From assembly GCF_036320965.1 (NCBI RefSeq), contig NC_092234.1, forward strand, positions 26,670,189-26,734,188: a stretch of 64,000 bases of DNA, written 5' to 3'. This stretch comes from Panulirus ornatus. Its lineage: Eukaryota > Arthropoda > Malacostraca > Decapoda > Palinuridae. Both the position numbers and the translations under genes were made by a program. Numbering within the stretch: the first letter of the stretch is position 1; every line of letters begins with the position of its first letter. The notes below the pieces were generated by a model. It was not told where the DNA came from, ran no database searches, and saw nothing but the letters and a program-made list of their open reading frames with translations. This document shows positions 20,582 through 32,514 of this stretch, in pieces.

Positions 20582-23440
20582 TTTAGATTTATTGCTGTGT
20601 CGCTGTCTCCCGCGTTAGAGAGTTGCGCAAGGGAAATCAGAACGAAAGAATGGCCCACCCCCCTCCTCCTCATATACATGTATATTAAATACACGTTCCA
20701 CAACATGCTCAAATATACTTACCTATTTTATCATCTCAACTGTAGTTATTTTAGATACACTACATAGACATATAACTTTATATATAACATGGAAATTATT
20801 CATACTGTCTGCCTATATTCATCCATCGCCTCCTCGCTTGTTCATGAAAATCACAACCCACTCCCCCTCATGTGTGCGAGGGGTGGCTAGGATATTGACA
20901 ACAAAGGCCCCATGCGTTCACACGTCAGGTCTTAGCGGTCTGGTATAGTATGCACGTTATTCCTCAGCTCCCGTTCCACTGCCTGGCCCCTCAGGTCGGG
21001 CCAGGGTGCACACCAAACGTTCACATTCCTTGTTCAATCCATTGTCCAGCACGGCGACCACGGTATAACTATTCGGGCCATACTCACTCTATTCCTTGCT
21101 ACGTCCTTGCTCCTCCTGCATGTGCTGGCCCGATCTTCGCTAAGCGGGGAGCTCTGGGCTTGTACTTTGCCACGACTTGTTGGGGGTCTCCCTACTGTTC
21201 TCGCGTTCCCGCATCACTCGGACACTGATTTTCTCTTGGGCTTCTGTGCCTACACTGCAGTCTCGCCAGTGTGCCCTTAAATCCTGTGCATATTTCTCCA
21301 GCGTCTGCGCTGCGCATCCTCAGGCGTGTGATTTCCTCATTCTCTAGTACCCGTGGGCAGGTCTGTCGCGTAGTCTATCCATCGCTCATCCACATATTGG
21401 CCGCAAACTGTCTCAGTTCCTGCACATCCTCCCTCCGTGCGCACAACTCTATCCTTAGCCCAGCCTCGCAACCATGCAGCATTGTTGGAACCACTATTCA
21501 TTCAAATACTACCATTTTTGGCTCTTTTCGGAGATTATGTTCCTCGACTTCCACTACTTCTTCAAGACTCCCAGAATTTTCGCCCCTCCCCACCCTTTGA
21601 TTCACTTCCGATCCTTGGTTCCGTCCGCTGCTATTTCATTCCCAGATATTCTATAAACACTTCACTTCCTCCAGTTTATATCTATTCAAACTTACCTCCC
21701 AATTGACTTGACCCCTCAAACTCTACTCTTCCAATAACCTTGCTCCTATTCCAACATTTACTCTCATCTTCTTCTTTCACACACTTTACAAACTCAGTCA
21801 CCAGCTATTGCAGTTTCTCACATGAATCAGCCACAGTGCGTTATCATCAGCGAACAACAAACTGTTTACTTCCCAAGCTCTCTTATCCACAAACAGACTT
21901 CATACTTGCCCCCTCTTTCGATAACTTTCATTCACACCTCTCCATAAACAACCCCATCCTTAACGATATTAAACAACCATGGGAGGACAATCACACCTCC
22001 CCTGCGCAAACACTCTATTCACTGAGTACCAATCATTCTCTCTTCTACTCGTACCACATGCCTTACATCCTCGATAAAAACTTTTCTAACTGCTTCTAAC
22101 AAGTGCCTCCCACACCATATATTTTTAATACCTTCCACAGAGCATCTCTATCAACTCTATATATTGCCTTTCTCCAGATACATAAATGTGCCATACAATC
22201 CATTTGCTTTCTAGTATTTATCATCATTCATTTCAAATGCAAACACTGATCCCACTTATCCTTACCTTCTGAAACCACTACTGGCTCTTCCGACAATTCT
22301 GTTGCTCTGCAATGCTTCACCCTCTCAATCAATACCCTCCCATATAATTTATCAGGAATTACTCAACAAACTTGTGCCTCTGTATATTTGAGCACTTCAC
22401 TCTGTTCCCCTTTGCCTTTGGAATCAATGGCATATGCAAGGCATTCCGCAAGCCCTCAGGCACCTCACCATGAATCATAATACATTTATATAATCCTTAC
22501 CTTCAGTAAATACAATCAGTCACTCCATTTTTCAGTATAATCACAGCAATACCATCAAACCCGCTGCCTTGCCGGCTTTATCTTGCAAAGCTTCTTTTCT
22601 ACCTCTTCTCTGCTTCACAAATCATTTCCCCAACCCTCTCAGTTTGCCACACATCGACCAAAACACCCTTATAACTGCCACTCTATCATCATACACATTC
22701 AACAAAACTTCAAAAAATACTCACTCCATCTCTCTCCACATCACCTATGATTGTTATCACCTCCCCAATAGCCCCCTTCACTGAAGATCCCATTTGTCCC
22801 TTGTCTTACACACTTTATTCTACTTCCTTCCAAAACATCTTTTTTCTCTCTAAATTTACTGGACTCTCTCACCCCAACTTTCTTATTTGCCCTCTTTTTT
22901 CACCTCTTGCACTTTCTCTTGACCTCCTGCTCTTTCTATTATACTTCTCCCACTTCATTTGCATTATTTTCCCTGCAAAAAAATTCGTCCAAATGCCTCT
23001 CTCTTTCTTTCATATTAATCGTACTTCTTCGTCCACCACCATCTCTACCTTTCTAATCTGCCCACCTCCCACGCTTCTCATGCCTCAATATTCTTTTTAC
23101 GCCAAGCCATCACTGCTTCTCTAAATACATCCCATTCCTCCCCCACTTCCCTTATCTCCTGTGTTCTCACCTTTTTACCAGTCTGTACTCAGTCTCTCCT
23201 GGTACTTCCTCACACAAGTCTCCTTCCCAAGGCTCACTTTACTTCTCACTACTCTCTTACCCAACCATTCGCTTTTCTTTTCTGAACTCTACAAATCTTA
23301 CCTTCGCCCTACAAGATAATGTCAGGACATCCCTCAGTTGCACCTCTCTGCACTTAACATCCAAAAGTCTCTCTTTCGCGCGCTGTCAATAACACGTAGT
23401 TCATTAACGCTCTTGGCCATCTCTCCTACTTACATACGTA
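20582..23440 (-). mobile_element. LINE copy J (minus), endonuclease end to 3' tail
   Basis: From the terminal module (about 20,600-20,650) it runs through the 3' UTR, RT C-terminal region, RT core (catgggaggacaatcacacc, near 21,980) and pre-RT region to the SDH region (acaagataatgtcaggacat, near 23,312), ending at cctacttacatacgt. It is about 2.85 kb, one of the longest copies. The segment 20,930-21,440 is heavily corrupted by extra G/C bases, while its mirror at about 50,420-50,900 reads normally. It joins copy K head to head at 23,440. Confidence 0.85.
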
Positions 23441-25106
23441 AGAGCGGTGTGGTTTCAGAAGTGGTTAAGAGGATGTAAAAAAATTAGTGGGATCAGGTGT
23501 TTGTTTGAAGAATGTGTGGAGAAATATACTTAGAAATGCAAATGGATCTGTATGAAGCATTTATGGAATCTGGAAGGCATTATGATAGAGGTGTATAGAG
23601 TTGCTCTGTGGAAGGTATTAAGAATAGATGGTGTATGGAGGAAAGTTGTTAGAAGCAGTGAAAAGTTTTTAATCGAGGATGTAAGGGCATGTGTACGTGT
23701 GGAAGAGAGAAAGTGTTTGGTTCTCAGTGAATGTTAGGTTTGCGGCAGGGATGTGTGATGTCTCCATGGTTGTTTTAATGTGTTTTGATAGGGTTGTTAG
23801 GGAGGTGAATGCAAAAAGTTTTGGTAATGAGGGGCAAGTATGAAGTTGTTGTGAATGGAGAGCTTGGGAAAGTAAGTGAGTCAGTTGTTGTTCGTGATGC
23901 TTACAGTGCTGGTGGTGATTCATGTGAGAACTGCTGGAAGCTAGTGACTGAGTTTGGTAAAGTGTGTGAAAGAGGAAAGTTAAGAGTAAAAAATGTGAAT
24001 AAGTGCCAAGGTTATTTGGTACAGTAGGGTCGAGGGTCATGTCAATTCGGGAGGTAAGTTGGAATGGAGAAAAACTGGAGAAGCAAAGTGTTTTAGATAT
24101 TGGAGTGGATCTGGCAGCGGATTTAAATGGAGGCGGAAGTTGATCATAGGGTGGGGGAGGGGGGGCAATCCTGGGAGCTTTGAGAAGAATGTGTGGAAGT
24201 CGAGAACATTATCTCGAAAGCAAAAATGGGTATGTTTGAAAGGGAATAGTGGTTCCAACAATGTTGTATAGGCTGCGAGGCGTGAGGCTATGGATAGAGT
24301 TATGCGCAGGAGGGTCGATGTGGCTGGAAATGAGATGTTTGAGGACAGTGTGTGGTGTGAGGTGGTTTGATCGAGTAATGTTATGTAAGGTGTAAGACGG
24401 TGTTTGGGAAATAAAATGAGCGTGGTTGAGAGAGCAGAAGGGGTGTTTTGAATGGTTTGGGCACATGGAGAGAATGAGTGAGGGAAAGATGACCAAGAGG
24501 ATATATGTGTCGGAGGTGGAGGGAACCGAGGAGAAGTGGGAGACCAAATTTGAGGTGGAAAGATTGGAGTGAAAAGATTTTGAGTGATTGGGGCCTGAAC
24601 ATGCAGGATTGTATAAAGGCGGGCAGGACTAGAGTGATTGGGATCGATGTGGTATACGGGGTTGACGTGCTGTCAGTGGATTGAATCAGGCATGTGACGC
24701 GTCTGGGGTAAACGGGGAAAGTAGTGTGGGACCGGAATGTGGAAAGGGAAGCTGTGGTTTCGGGCATTATTGTATGACTGTAGAGACGGAGTGTGAACGA
24801 ATGGGGCTTTGTTGTTCTTTTCCATAGCGCTACTCGCACACTGAGGGGGAGGGGGATGGTATTCCATGTGTGGGGAGGTGGCGATGGAAATGAATAAAGG
24901 CAGAAGTGTGATTGTGTGCTTGGGTTTATATGTGTGTGGTCTGTGTGTGTATTTATATGTGTACATTGAGATTATTGGTATGTATTTTTGCGTTGTGTGG
25001 GACGTGTATTGTATATTCATGTGTATGGGGGGTGGTTGGGCCATTTCTTTCGTCTGTTTCCTTGCGCTACCTCGCATATCGCGGGAGACAGCGAGAAAGC
25101 AAATAA
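23441..25106 (+). mobile_element. LINE copy K (plus), RT core to 3' end
   Basis: It opens inside the RT with aagagcggtgtggtttcaga (family: EEQCGFRS). It then reads the RQGC motif region (aggtttgcggcagggatgtg, near 23,737), a degraded FADD box near 23,890, the C-terminal blocks, the WFGHMERM block near 24,455 and the terminal module (ttgcgctacctcgcatatcg, near 25,062), followed by an AT microsatellite. Its 5' truncation point coincides with the 5' end of copy J. Confidence 0.85.
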
Positions 25107-25108
25107 TT

Positions 25109-25140
<32 letters not shown>

Positions 25141-25171
25141 ATATTTATATATTATTATATATATCTTTTCT
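25107..25171. repeat. AT microsatellite
   Basis: Imperfect (TA)n between LINE copy K and module B. Mirrored at about 46,673-46,737. Confidence 0.8.
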
Positions 25172-25430
25172 TTCCGCTATATTCGCCATTTCCCGGTCAG
25201 CAAGGTAGCGTTTAAGAACAGAGGAAAGGCATCTGAGGAAACATCCTCATGCAGCCCCTTCTTGTTTCCTTCATTTGGAAAATAAAAAAAATAAAAGAAA
25301 TAAAAAAAAATAAGAGAGGGGAGGATTTTCCAGCCCCCCGGAGTCCCTTCCCTTTTAGTAGCCTTCTACGACACGCAGGGAATACTTGGGAAGTATTCCG
25401 TTCTCCCTATTTAAATAACCCCCAGGGATA
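25172..25430 (-). mobile_element. Module B, SINE-like element (copy 2)
   Basis: gccatttcccggtcagcaag, gcgtttaagaacagagg, a catcctcatgcagccccttc block, gggaggattttccagccccc, gccttctacgacacgcagg and gaatacttgggaagtattcc, in the same order as at 2,941. It ends in cccccagggataat and runs into AT repeats. Mirrored at 46,428-46,672. Confidence 0.7.
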
Positions 25431-25510
25431 ATTTATATATGGATATATATATATAGATAAAATTATTATATATTATATTTTATATAATAGATATAAAGTA
25501 ATATATTATA

Positions 25511-28145
25511 TTTTTTTTTTTTTTTTTGCTTTGGTCGCTGTCTCCCGCGTTTCGCGGTGTAGACGCATGGGTCTTCATGACGATAAGAAAGGCCAAAATC
25601 CCACCCCATTATACAAAAATTGTTATATTCATACGTCCACTCATCGAATAGTAACATTCTGATCACTGCTCGGGCCTCTTGGGGACCCCAGTCAGGTATG
25701 ATTCGCGAGCGGCAATATTGGCCAGGGGATTAGTGCTTGGGGGGGGAGGGGGTCGGCATGCCACTGTACATGCACATCCCCGGCCACCCGTCAACCCCGC
25801 CGGGCGGGTTGGCGAGGTGGTTTTGGTGCGGGATGGGTGAGTCCGGAGGTGTGGGGGGGGCCGAGGGGTAGGTGTGGTGCCGGGGGGTGGTGAGGTGGGG
25901 AAGCGTAGCTCTCGCGCGGGGGGTTTGATTGGACGTGGGTGGGGGGGGAGGGGGGGCGGGGGGGGTGGGGGGGTTGGGTGTTTTAGTGGGGTGTTTGGGG
26001 TCGGGTTAGGGTAGTGAGTGGCGGTGATATGGGAGTGACCACCCCCTGGGCCTACCCATCGCAGCCTTTTCCATCCGAAGGAGGCCGGGCCCTCTCCTCT
26101 TATCCAACGCCGGCAGGCCGCTGGCACCAGTAGTCCCCGCGCCCCGTCCTCGCCGTGCTCTCAAAAGCGGGGCATTCGCCTTGCCTGGACTCGACATGTG
26201 GGGCTCCACTGCGGCGACGCGGGTCCGCCTCCTTCCGTCTAAGAGATGGCGCTCTCGGGGGGCTTGACGTGCCGTCCGCACAGGCGCGCACTGTGGCTTA
26301 CCAGGGCTTTACTCCGCGGGGGTGGCGGCGTCGGCTTCATTACGCACAGCGGTGGGGTTGTTGCCCTCATACTGCGTAGAACGGTCCCTCGGTCGGGACA
26401 CGCTAGTCTCGTATCGCATTCCACCCCTGCTACCTCACACCTCACAAGGGGTCCTCAAAGTCATTCTTACATTTCCTGACATCCATCCGCTTGCGCTTCA
26501 ACTCTTTCCCTGTTGAGCCACACCACATCCGCCGTCAGCAACCACTACAACTATTGTTTGGGGTTGGGGTTTTAATCGGGAACCTGTTGTTGGACATACA
26601 CTTATTCCTTTCTAAACAAGTCCACACATTGTTTCTTTCGAGACTTGTTAATGTTCTCGACTTCCACACATTATTCATGGCCCCCCAGAAATTTTCGCCC
26701 ACCCCTCCCACCTATGTATCCACTATCCGCCTTTCCATGGTTCCATCCGCTAGCCTGAGGCTGATCCACACTCACGCAGATATCTATAACATTCATTCGT
26801 CGCCGCCAGTTTTTCTCCCATGCAAACTCTAACCTCCCAATTGACTTGTCCCTCAACATTACTGTACCTAATAACCATGCTCTTATTCTCCATTTCTCTT
26901 AACTTTGCTTCTTTCACCTCACTTTAAAAACTCAAGCATCTCCAGCTTCGGCAGTTTTCTCACCATGTATCTGCACCCCCTGCGCTGTATATCGCGAACA
27001 TAAACTAATCTGACTCGCTCTGCCCATAAAGCCGGCTCTCTTTCCCCATACCAGACTTCTTACTTTGCCCTACGTTCCAAATCTCGTGCTTTTAACCTCC
27101 CCTATAACAACCCCATCATAATACAAATTAAACTAACCTTTGGAGACTATCTCACACCCTGCGGGGAAAACTAATTCACTGGTGTAACCAGCACTTTCCT
27201 CTCTTCCTACACGTACTCAGCCTTACATCACTCGATTTTAAAACTTTTCAATGCTGCTAATCATTTGCCTCCCACTCCAAATATTCTTAATACCTTCCAC
27301 AGTGCATCTCTATCACTCTTCATGCCTTCTCCAGATTCCTAATGCTACATACAAATCCATATTTGCTTTTCTAAGTATTGCTCACATACATTCTTCAGAG
27401 CAAACCTGATCCACATTCCTCTACCACTTCATGAAACCTCACTGCCTCTACCAATCTGATGCTTTACAATACCTTCACACTCTCTATCAATATCACTCCA
27501 TATAATTTACCAGGAATACCTCAACTAACTTATACTCTGTAATTTGAGCCTCACTCTTATCCCCTTGCCTTTGTACAATGGCACTATTGCAGCTCATTCC
27601 GCCAATCCTCAGCACCTCACCATGAGTCTTACATTCTTTAAATAAAATTACAACACGTCAACCCAATACAGTCACCCTTTTTTAATAAATTCCAATGCAA
27701 TACCATCCAAACCTGCTGCCTTGCGGCTTTCATCTTCCGCAAGTTTTACTACCTCTTCCTGTTTAACCAATTCATTTTCCCTAACCTTCACTTTGCACAC
27801 CACCTCGACCTATAACACCCTATATCTGCCATCTATCATCAAACACATTCAACAAACCTTCAAAATACTACTCCATCTCCTTTCCACATCACCACTATGT
27901 TATCACCTCCCATTTGGCCTTCACTGAAGTTCCATTTGTTCCCTCTGTCTTACGAACTTTATTTACCTCCTTCCAGAATTTTTTATTCTCTAAAATTTAA
28001 TGATACTTCTCTCACCCAAGTCTCATTTGCCTTTTGTTGCAACTCTTGCCCCTTTCTCTTGACCTCCTGTCTCTTTTTTTTTACATCTCCACTCAATTTC
28101 ATTTTTTCCTGCAAAAATCGTCCAATGCCTCTCTCTTCTCTTCCA
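25511..28145 (-). mobile_element. LINE copy L (minus), with a corrupted 3' segment
   Basis: Poly-T at 25,511-25,527 and the terminal module (ctgtctcccgcgtttcgcgg) come first. Then 25,660-26,540 is a GC-inflated tract in which LINE landmarks can still be picked out (cacctcacaaggggtcctca, catccatccgcttgcgct). From about 26,650 it is normal: RT C-terminus, RT core, pre-RT region, ending in atcgtccaatgcctctctct. Its mirror copy at 44,205-46,345 has no inflated tract and shows what the sequence should be. Confidence 0.8.
25660..26540. other. Corrupted, GC-inflated sequence tract
   Basis: GC content jumps far above the surroundings and G runs are common (for example 25,935-25,975). The mirror segment in the right arm is ordinary LINE sequence about 480 bp shorter. 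Diluted LINE landmarks inside it show that bases have been added to LINE sequence, rather than a foreign segment inserted. Confidence 0.65.
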
Positions 28146-31100
28146 TTGATATGTATATCTATATATATTTATGTGTGTGCGTGTGTGTGGGTGGGTGGGT
28201 TATCTATGTTATCACGTGTGTTAGTAAGGTTTTCTGTGTATCTGATCAAATGAATTCAAGGAGATTCAGAGTGGTTCATTCACGCTTTCTCTGCAACTAC
28301 AAACAGCCCCCTACTAACAGGAAGTTTTTCTACAACACTTCCAAAACTCTTACATTGCTTGTAGTGTTCTTGGTTTGTTTCTGTACATGTCATCCTTCTT
28401 TATTACTTTATAAAAATGTCTGGCATCTTGAGATATCTGTCCGTGGACTGGAGCCTGCAGCATAAGAGGAAAACAATGTGGAGGATATAGTGTACAAAAG
28501 ATGTGCTTAAGTGTTACTGTCCAGGTCTGTCATCGAAATGCTCACCTGGGTTTGAAAGTGTAGATCAGAGCAGATTAAAACAGGTTCGAACGTTAGTTAT
28601 AAAAGCATGCGACAGAGGGCAACTACTAGGGCAGACAGGACCTGTTGGGTAGACTTGGAGGGGACGTTAGGTTTCTATGAGGCTGTGGCCAAGATATAGA
28701 AGATAGACGGAGGACAGTATATAGCAGGTTGATTAGTGTAGGATGAAAGAGGACTACTCTCTGTCTATAGGATGATTGTTGCAAAAATGGAAAATAAAAG
28801 CGAAATTTGTTTACAATTGTTTGTTCGTGGAAGGTACAATTCTCTTTGGGGGGCGGGGGGGACGATTGGACAACAAGGGTATGAAAAAATATCTGTGTGG
28901 ACGTAAGCTGCGTTAAGAAAGCAGTAAAGACACGTAGCGTCAGAGCAGCACGCATGCTTTTAACCAGATAAGAGTTTCGTAATTGTTTAAGGCAAAGCAA
29001 AAGGAGAAAAAAACGATATTCAGAAAGCACCTTAGAACTTAATCCATAGGTACCGATATTAAAGCCTTCCGAGTACGATGACAAAAACCCTTGAGTACAT
29101 TTTACTTAACACTTTGAGTACGATGACCGAAGCTTGACAAGGAGTACCCGCAGAAGTTTGTAGAGGAGGAATACAGTGGTGTGCATAAGTGTAGTGGGAG
29201 CGAGTTAGATAGCAAATGATAAGGAACTCAGACCCATTGATTGCTAACAGAACTTCGTCCACTTGTTACAGATTGTTTTTTGTTTGACTTTGAGACGAAG
29301 TTTAACAGGTGGCTGACTCTATGTTTGATTATTTACCAAAGGGATGCAAGAGGGAGCAAGGGAAGTCAGAAGATAAAAGAGGACGCAACGAGAGGAGAGG
29401 AATAGTTCCATTTTAGTAAGAGGAAGCACAAAAAGTTTCAAAAGATTTACGATGGGGACTGGACCTCCAACTTTATACGGATGGGGAAAAAATGCAGTAA
29501 GATCTGCGCTCTTTGTTGGTTTACGTTAATAGAGCAAAAAAACCCCCAGTGAGATATAATCCGGGATCAGATGTACAGTGTCGATAACGATGGTAACAGT
29601 CAGGATGATGCAGAGGCGGTAGGGCAAGCTCTCTGTGGTGATGGGAAGGTCTTAATGATTAAGGGTCTCAGCCACAGGGAAAATTTGCTGGAAATGTTGG
29701 ATCAACACCGCGGAAGTGAGGACATGGAGACGTAAGCTCTCAGAATGTGTTCAGGAGAACGGTCATTACGTCGTGAACACACGGGAATCAAAGGGCCAAT
29801 ACACACCCATTACTGGACCTTATTCATGTTACCCTGTTGGATAATGAGAGGTTAATCTATGGGGTCCCTTTGCGGGAGATTGATCACTCCAGTGCTTGAG
29901 TTGATACGTCGTTAGCCAGGAATACAAGGGAATTCAAAGAGGAACTCGACTGATAAAGGTATAAAAGTGAGAATTCTTAAAAGATTTTAAACTATGTGAA
30001 AGATAAATCTAAAACCAAAATGCTGTAGAAGGAAGCAGGTTTTGATGTGCTGTTAAACGCATGGTTCCCTGTGATGGTTAGACGGTGAGAGGGAAGGCGG
30101 AAATTTACAAGAAAGGGGTGTTGTAAGTTCAGGTCAAAAGCCTTGATAAGTCGAGGCTTTCTGTGGAGAAGATACTAATTGCCGACAGTCACTAGGTATC
30201 TTACTGAAAACAGTTTAGTGAGAAATAGATAAGTCGGGCAGAATAAACGAAAAAGGGTTGTATGTAAAAAATTGGACCAGGCAAAGGAAATTCCAACACT
30301 GATCCATTGAGTCACCAAGGATAAGAATTTCACTAAAGTAAAGGGTGGTTATACAGGAGTCAGAAGAGAGAGGACGATATGTTGTGTTATCATTCCCATA
30401 CAACAGAGCAGATAAAAGATCACAAAAAACAGTTGAGAATCGTCAGAAGTGTATGCATAAGCCCATCAATCCATCTAAGTCCTTGTAGTAATTCACGACC
30501 AAACGATATCTCACCTTACACACTGACGAGGGTGCCAGCAAGAAGAAACTAGACAGGCCTCTTATGACGTTGTTTGAAACTCGCTGAAGAGGGATTTGAT
30601 ACAAGGGGAATGGAAGAGAGGGGATTGTGTCTAGGTACATGAAACGCATTTCGAGAATTGAATTACAGACAGTATCATTGATAAACACAGGTTATAGATC
30701 TACTGGAAAAGATTGTCAGGACGAGAAGGTAAGTCTAGTAAACAAGGAGGCCACAGAAAGGTGAAACTACTTGATCCAGATGAAATGAAAACCTGGTTAC
30801 AAATAATTCTGGTTTATTTACTATAAAGGATCGAGAAACCTAAAACGGAAAAGGGACGAGGATATATACGGCATATCAGATGCGCAATTGTTTTCCGTAC
30901 TTAGGCTAAAATCAGTCATTAATGTTCGACGGTTCATCCATAGAGCGGCTGCCACTCTTGCTATACCAGAAGGAATCCACGCCACCATATCAGGGTTTGA
31001 ATCGCAACGAAGCCAGAATTTTGAGAGAAATGAAAGTATGTTCAGGGTCGGGACAAACCAACAGAAGGACGTTGGTTTCCAGCTCTCTTCAATATAAGGT

Positions 31101-31630
31101 CGATAAACGATCAGCCACTGGAAAAAACATGGAAAATAGAACGTTGTGGAATGAGGACAACCTTAAATACTTTTACCTTGTGAGCAGGCAATTAAAAGGA
31201 CATTCTTGTCCCGGATTGTAAATACAGAAAGTTGTCAAGGATGTAAACCCCCTTACGGTACATCATAGATCGCTTGAACTTCATGGACATGCGTGTGTTC
31301 AGAACTGTTGACATAGGGTGAGGCCGGTTTAGTTATCACCATAGAAGGAGGCATATAGATCTGGTAGAGGAAGTCCAAAACGATAAAATTCTTTAGTTAA
31401 GCACAAAGCTACAGAGGAGAGAGGGTGCTTAGTAGTCATACAGGCGACCATATTGTGGTAAGAGGAATATGTGAATGCAGTCCGTGGATCTGGCGGAGGG
31501 AAACTTGAATGTGATGGAGGAAGCGCTCAAAAGATGGCACATTGAAAATTCTGAACCAGAGAAAATCAGTAAGAATATCGAAAAAAATTATGACTATATC
31601 CGGCTAGATTATAGATGTGATGCCGTGCCG
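28146..31630. other. Single-copy DNA in the left palindrome arm
   Basis: No LINE homology. A (TG)n/(GGGT)n stretch lies at about 28,160-28,200. The longest open frame is 152 codons on the minus strand (28,626-29,084), without a recognisable domain. Its mirror at about 43,354-43,689 is open over only part of the length. Mirrored at about 40,750-44,190. Confidence 0.55.
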
Positions 31631-32514
31631 TTTATATATAATATATTATATTAATATTATATATATATATATATTATATAATATATATTTAACTGAAATG
31701 GAAGGGTTCTTTTAGTACTTCATAGCAAGAACTACATTTACTGTTTGTGTTTGTGTTAAACCTAGGTCAAGGACACAGGCCACTACGGCCAGGGGCAATC
31801 ACACAGGCACCACAAGGTGGGAGTCTGGAGTGTGAGGGGTCGTCGAAGTGGGGTGGTGGTTGGGAGGGGTAAAAGACCTTTTTAGGGTGAGGGATCTTGG
31901 AGAGGAGGGCTGTGCGAGGGGTCGTTGTCTTGTGAGGGAGGAGTGTGTTGTTGGAGGTGGAGCTTGGGGATGGGAAGATGCACAGATGATGGGAGTCTGG
32001 GGGGTGTGTGCAGTGGAACACGCAGCCACTCTACTTTTTCCATAATGAAGTAACTCTTGATGATATGTAATTCACGGTCCTATACCTCTGAAATTCGCTT
32101 CGGTAGGCACTACGAGCTAAGCCATGTCTAATGGCAAAAACGTAATGTATAGATAGAGGGGAGTTTAATGATTGGGCACAATGAGGTATAGCACACACAC
32201 ATAACACACACACTATCCACACACACACAAACACACACACACACACACACACGCACGCACGCACGACATTACATTGCTTAATATCAGAAAATTGCACAAC
32301 TTCGTGCGTCGCTTTGTATATCCTAAGTCACAAATACTGATTCTCCCTTGACTGGCGGAAATGGACACATAAACACCTACATTTGCCAGATGGACGTCAT
32401 CAATTTCCCCGGATCCGTCCTCAAGAACAAGGCTCGACCGGCTCAAACAGGTGACGACTGGAAGTAGTGAAAGTGATGGCCGTGGTTTATGGTTCTGGCC
32501 TCTTCCAGACATAC
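31631..32514. other. Microsatellites and single-copy DNA
   Basis: (TA)n lies at about 31,631-31,690 and (CA)n at about 32,190-32,262. Between them is a G-rich stretch (gaagtggggtggtggttggg) whose mirror lies at about 40,340-40,600. No gene is recognised. Confidence 0.6.

Noticed and set aside
25660..26540. CpG island or horizontally transferred GC-rich segment
   Set aside because: The mirror sequence in the other arm is ordinary LINE DNA, and LINE landmarks survive inside the tract in the right order. Sequence corruption explains it better.
28626..29084. 152-codon minus-strand open frame in single-copy DNA
   Set aside because: No domain or protein-like motif pattern, and the mirrored copy keeps only part of the frame open. 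With the error level here its length is not strong evidence.
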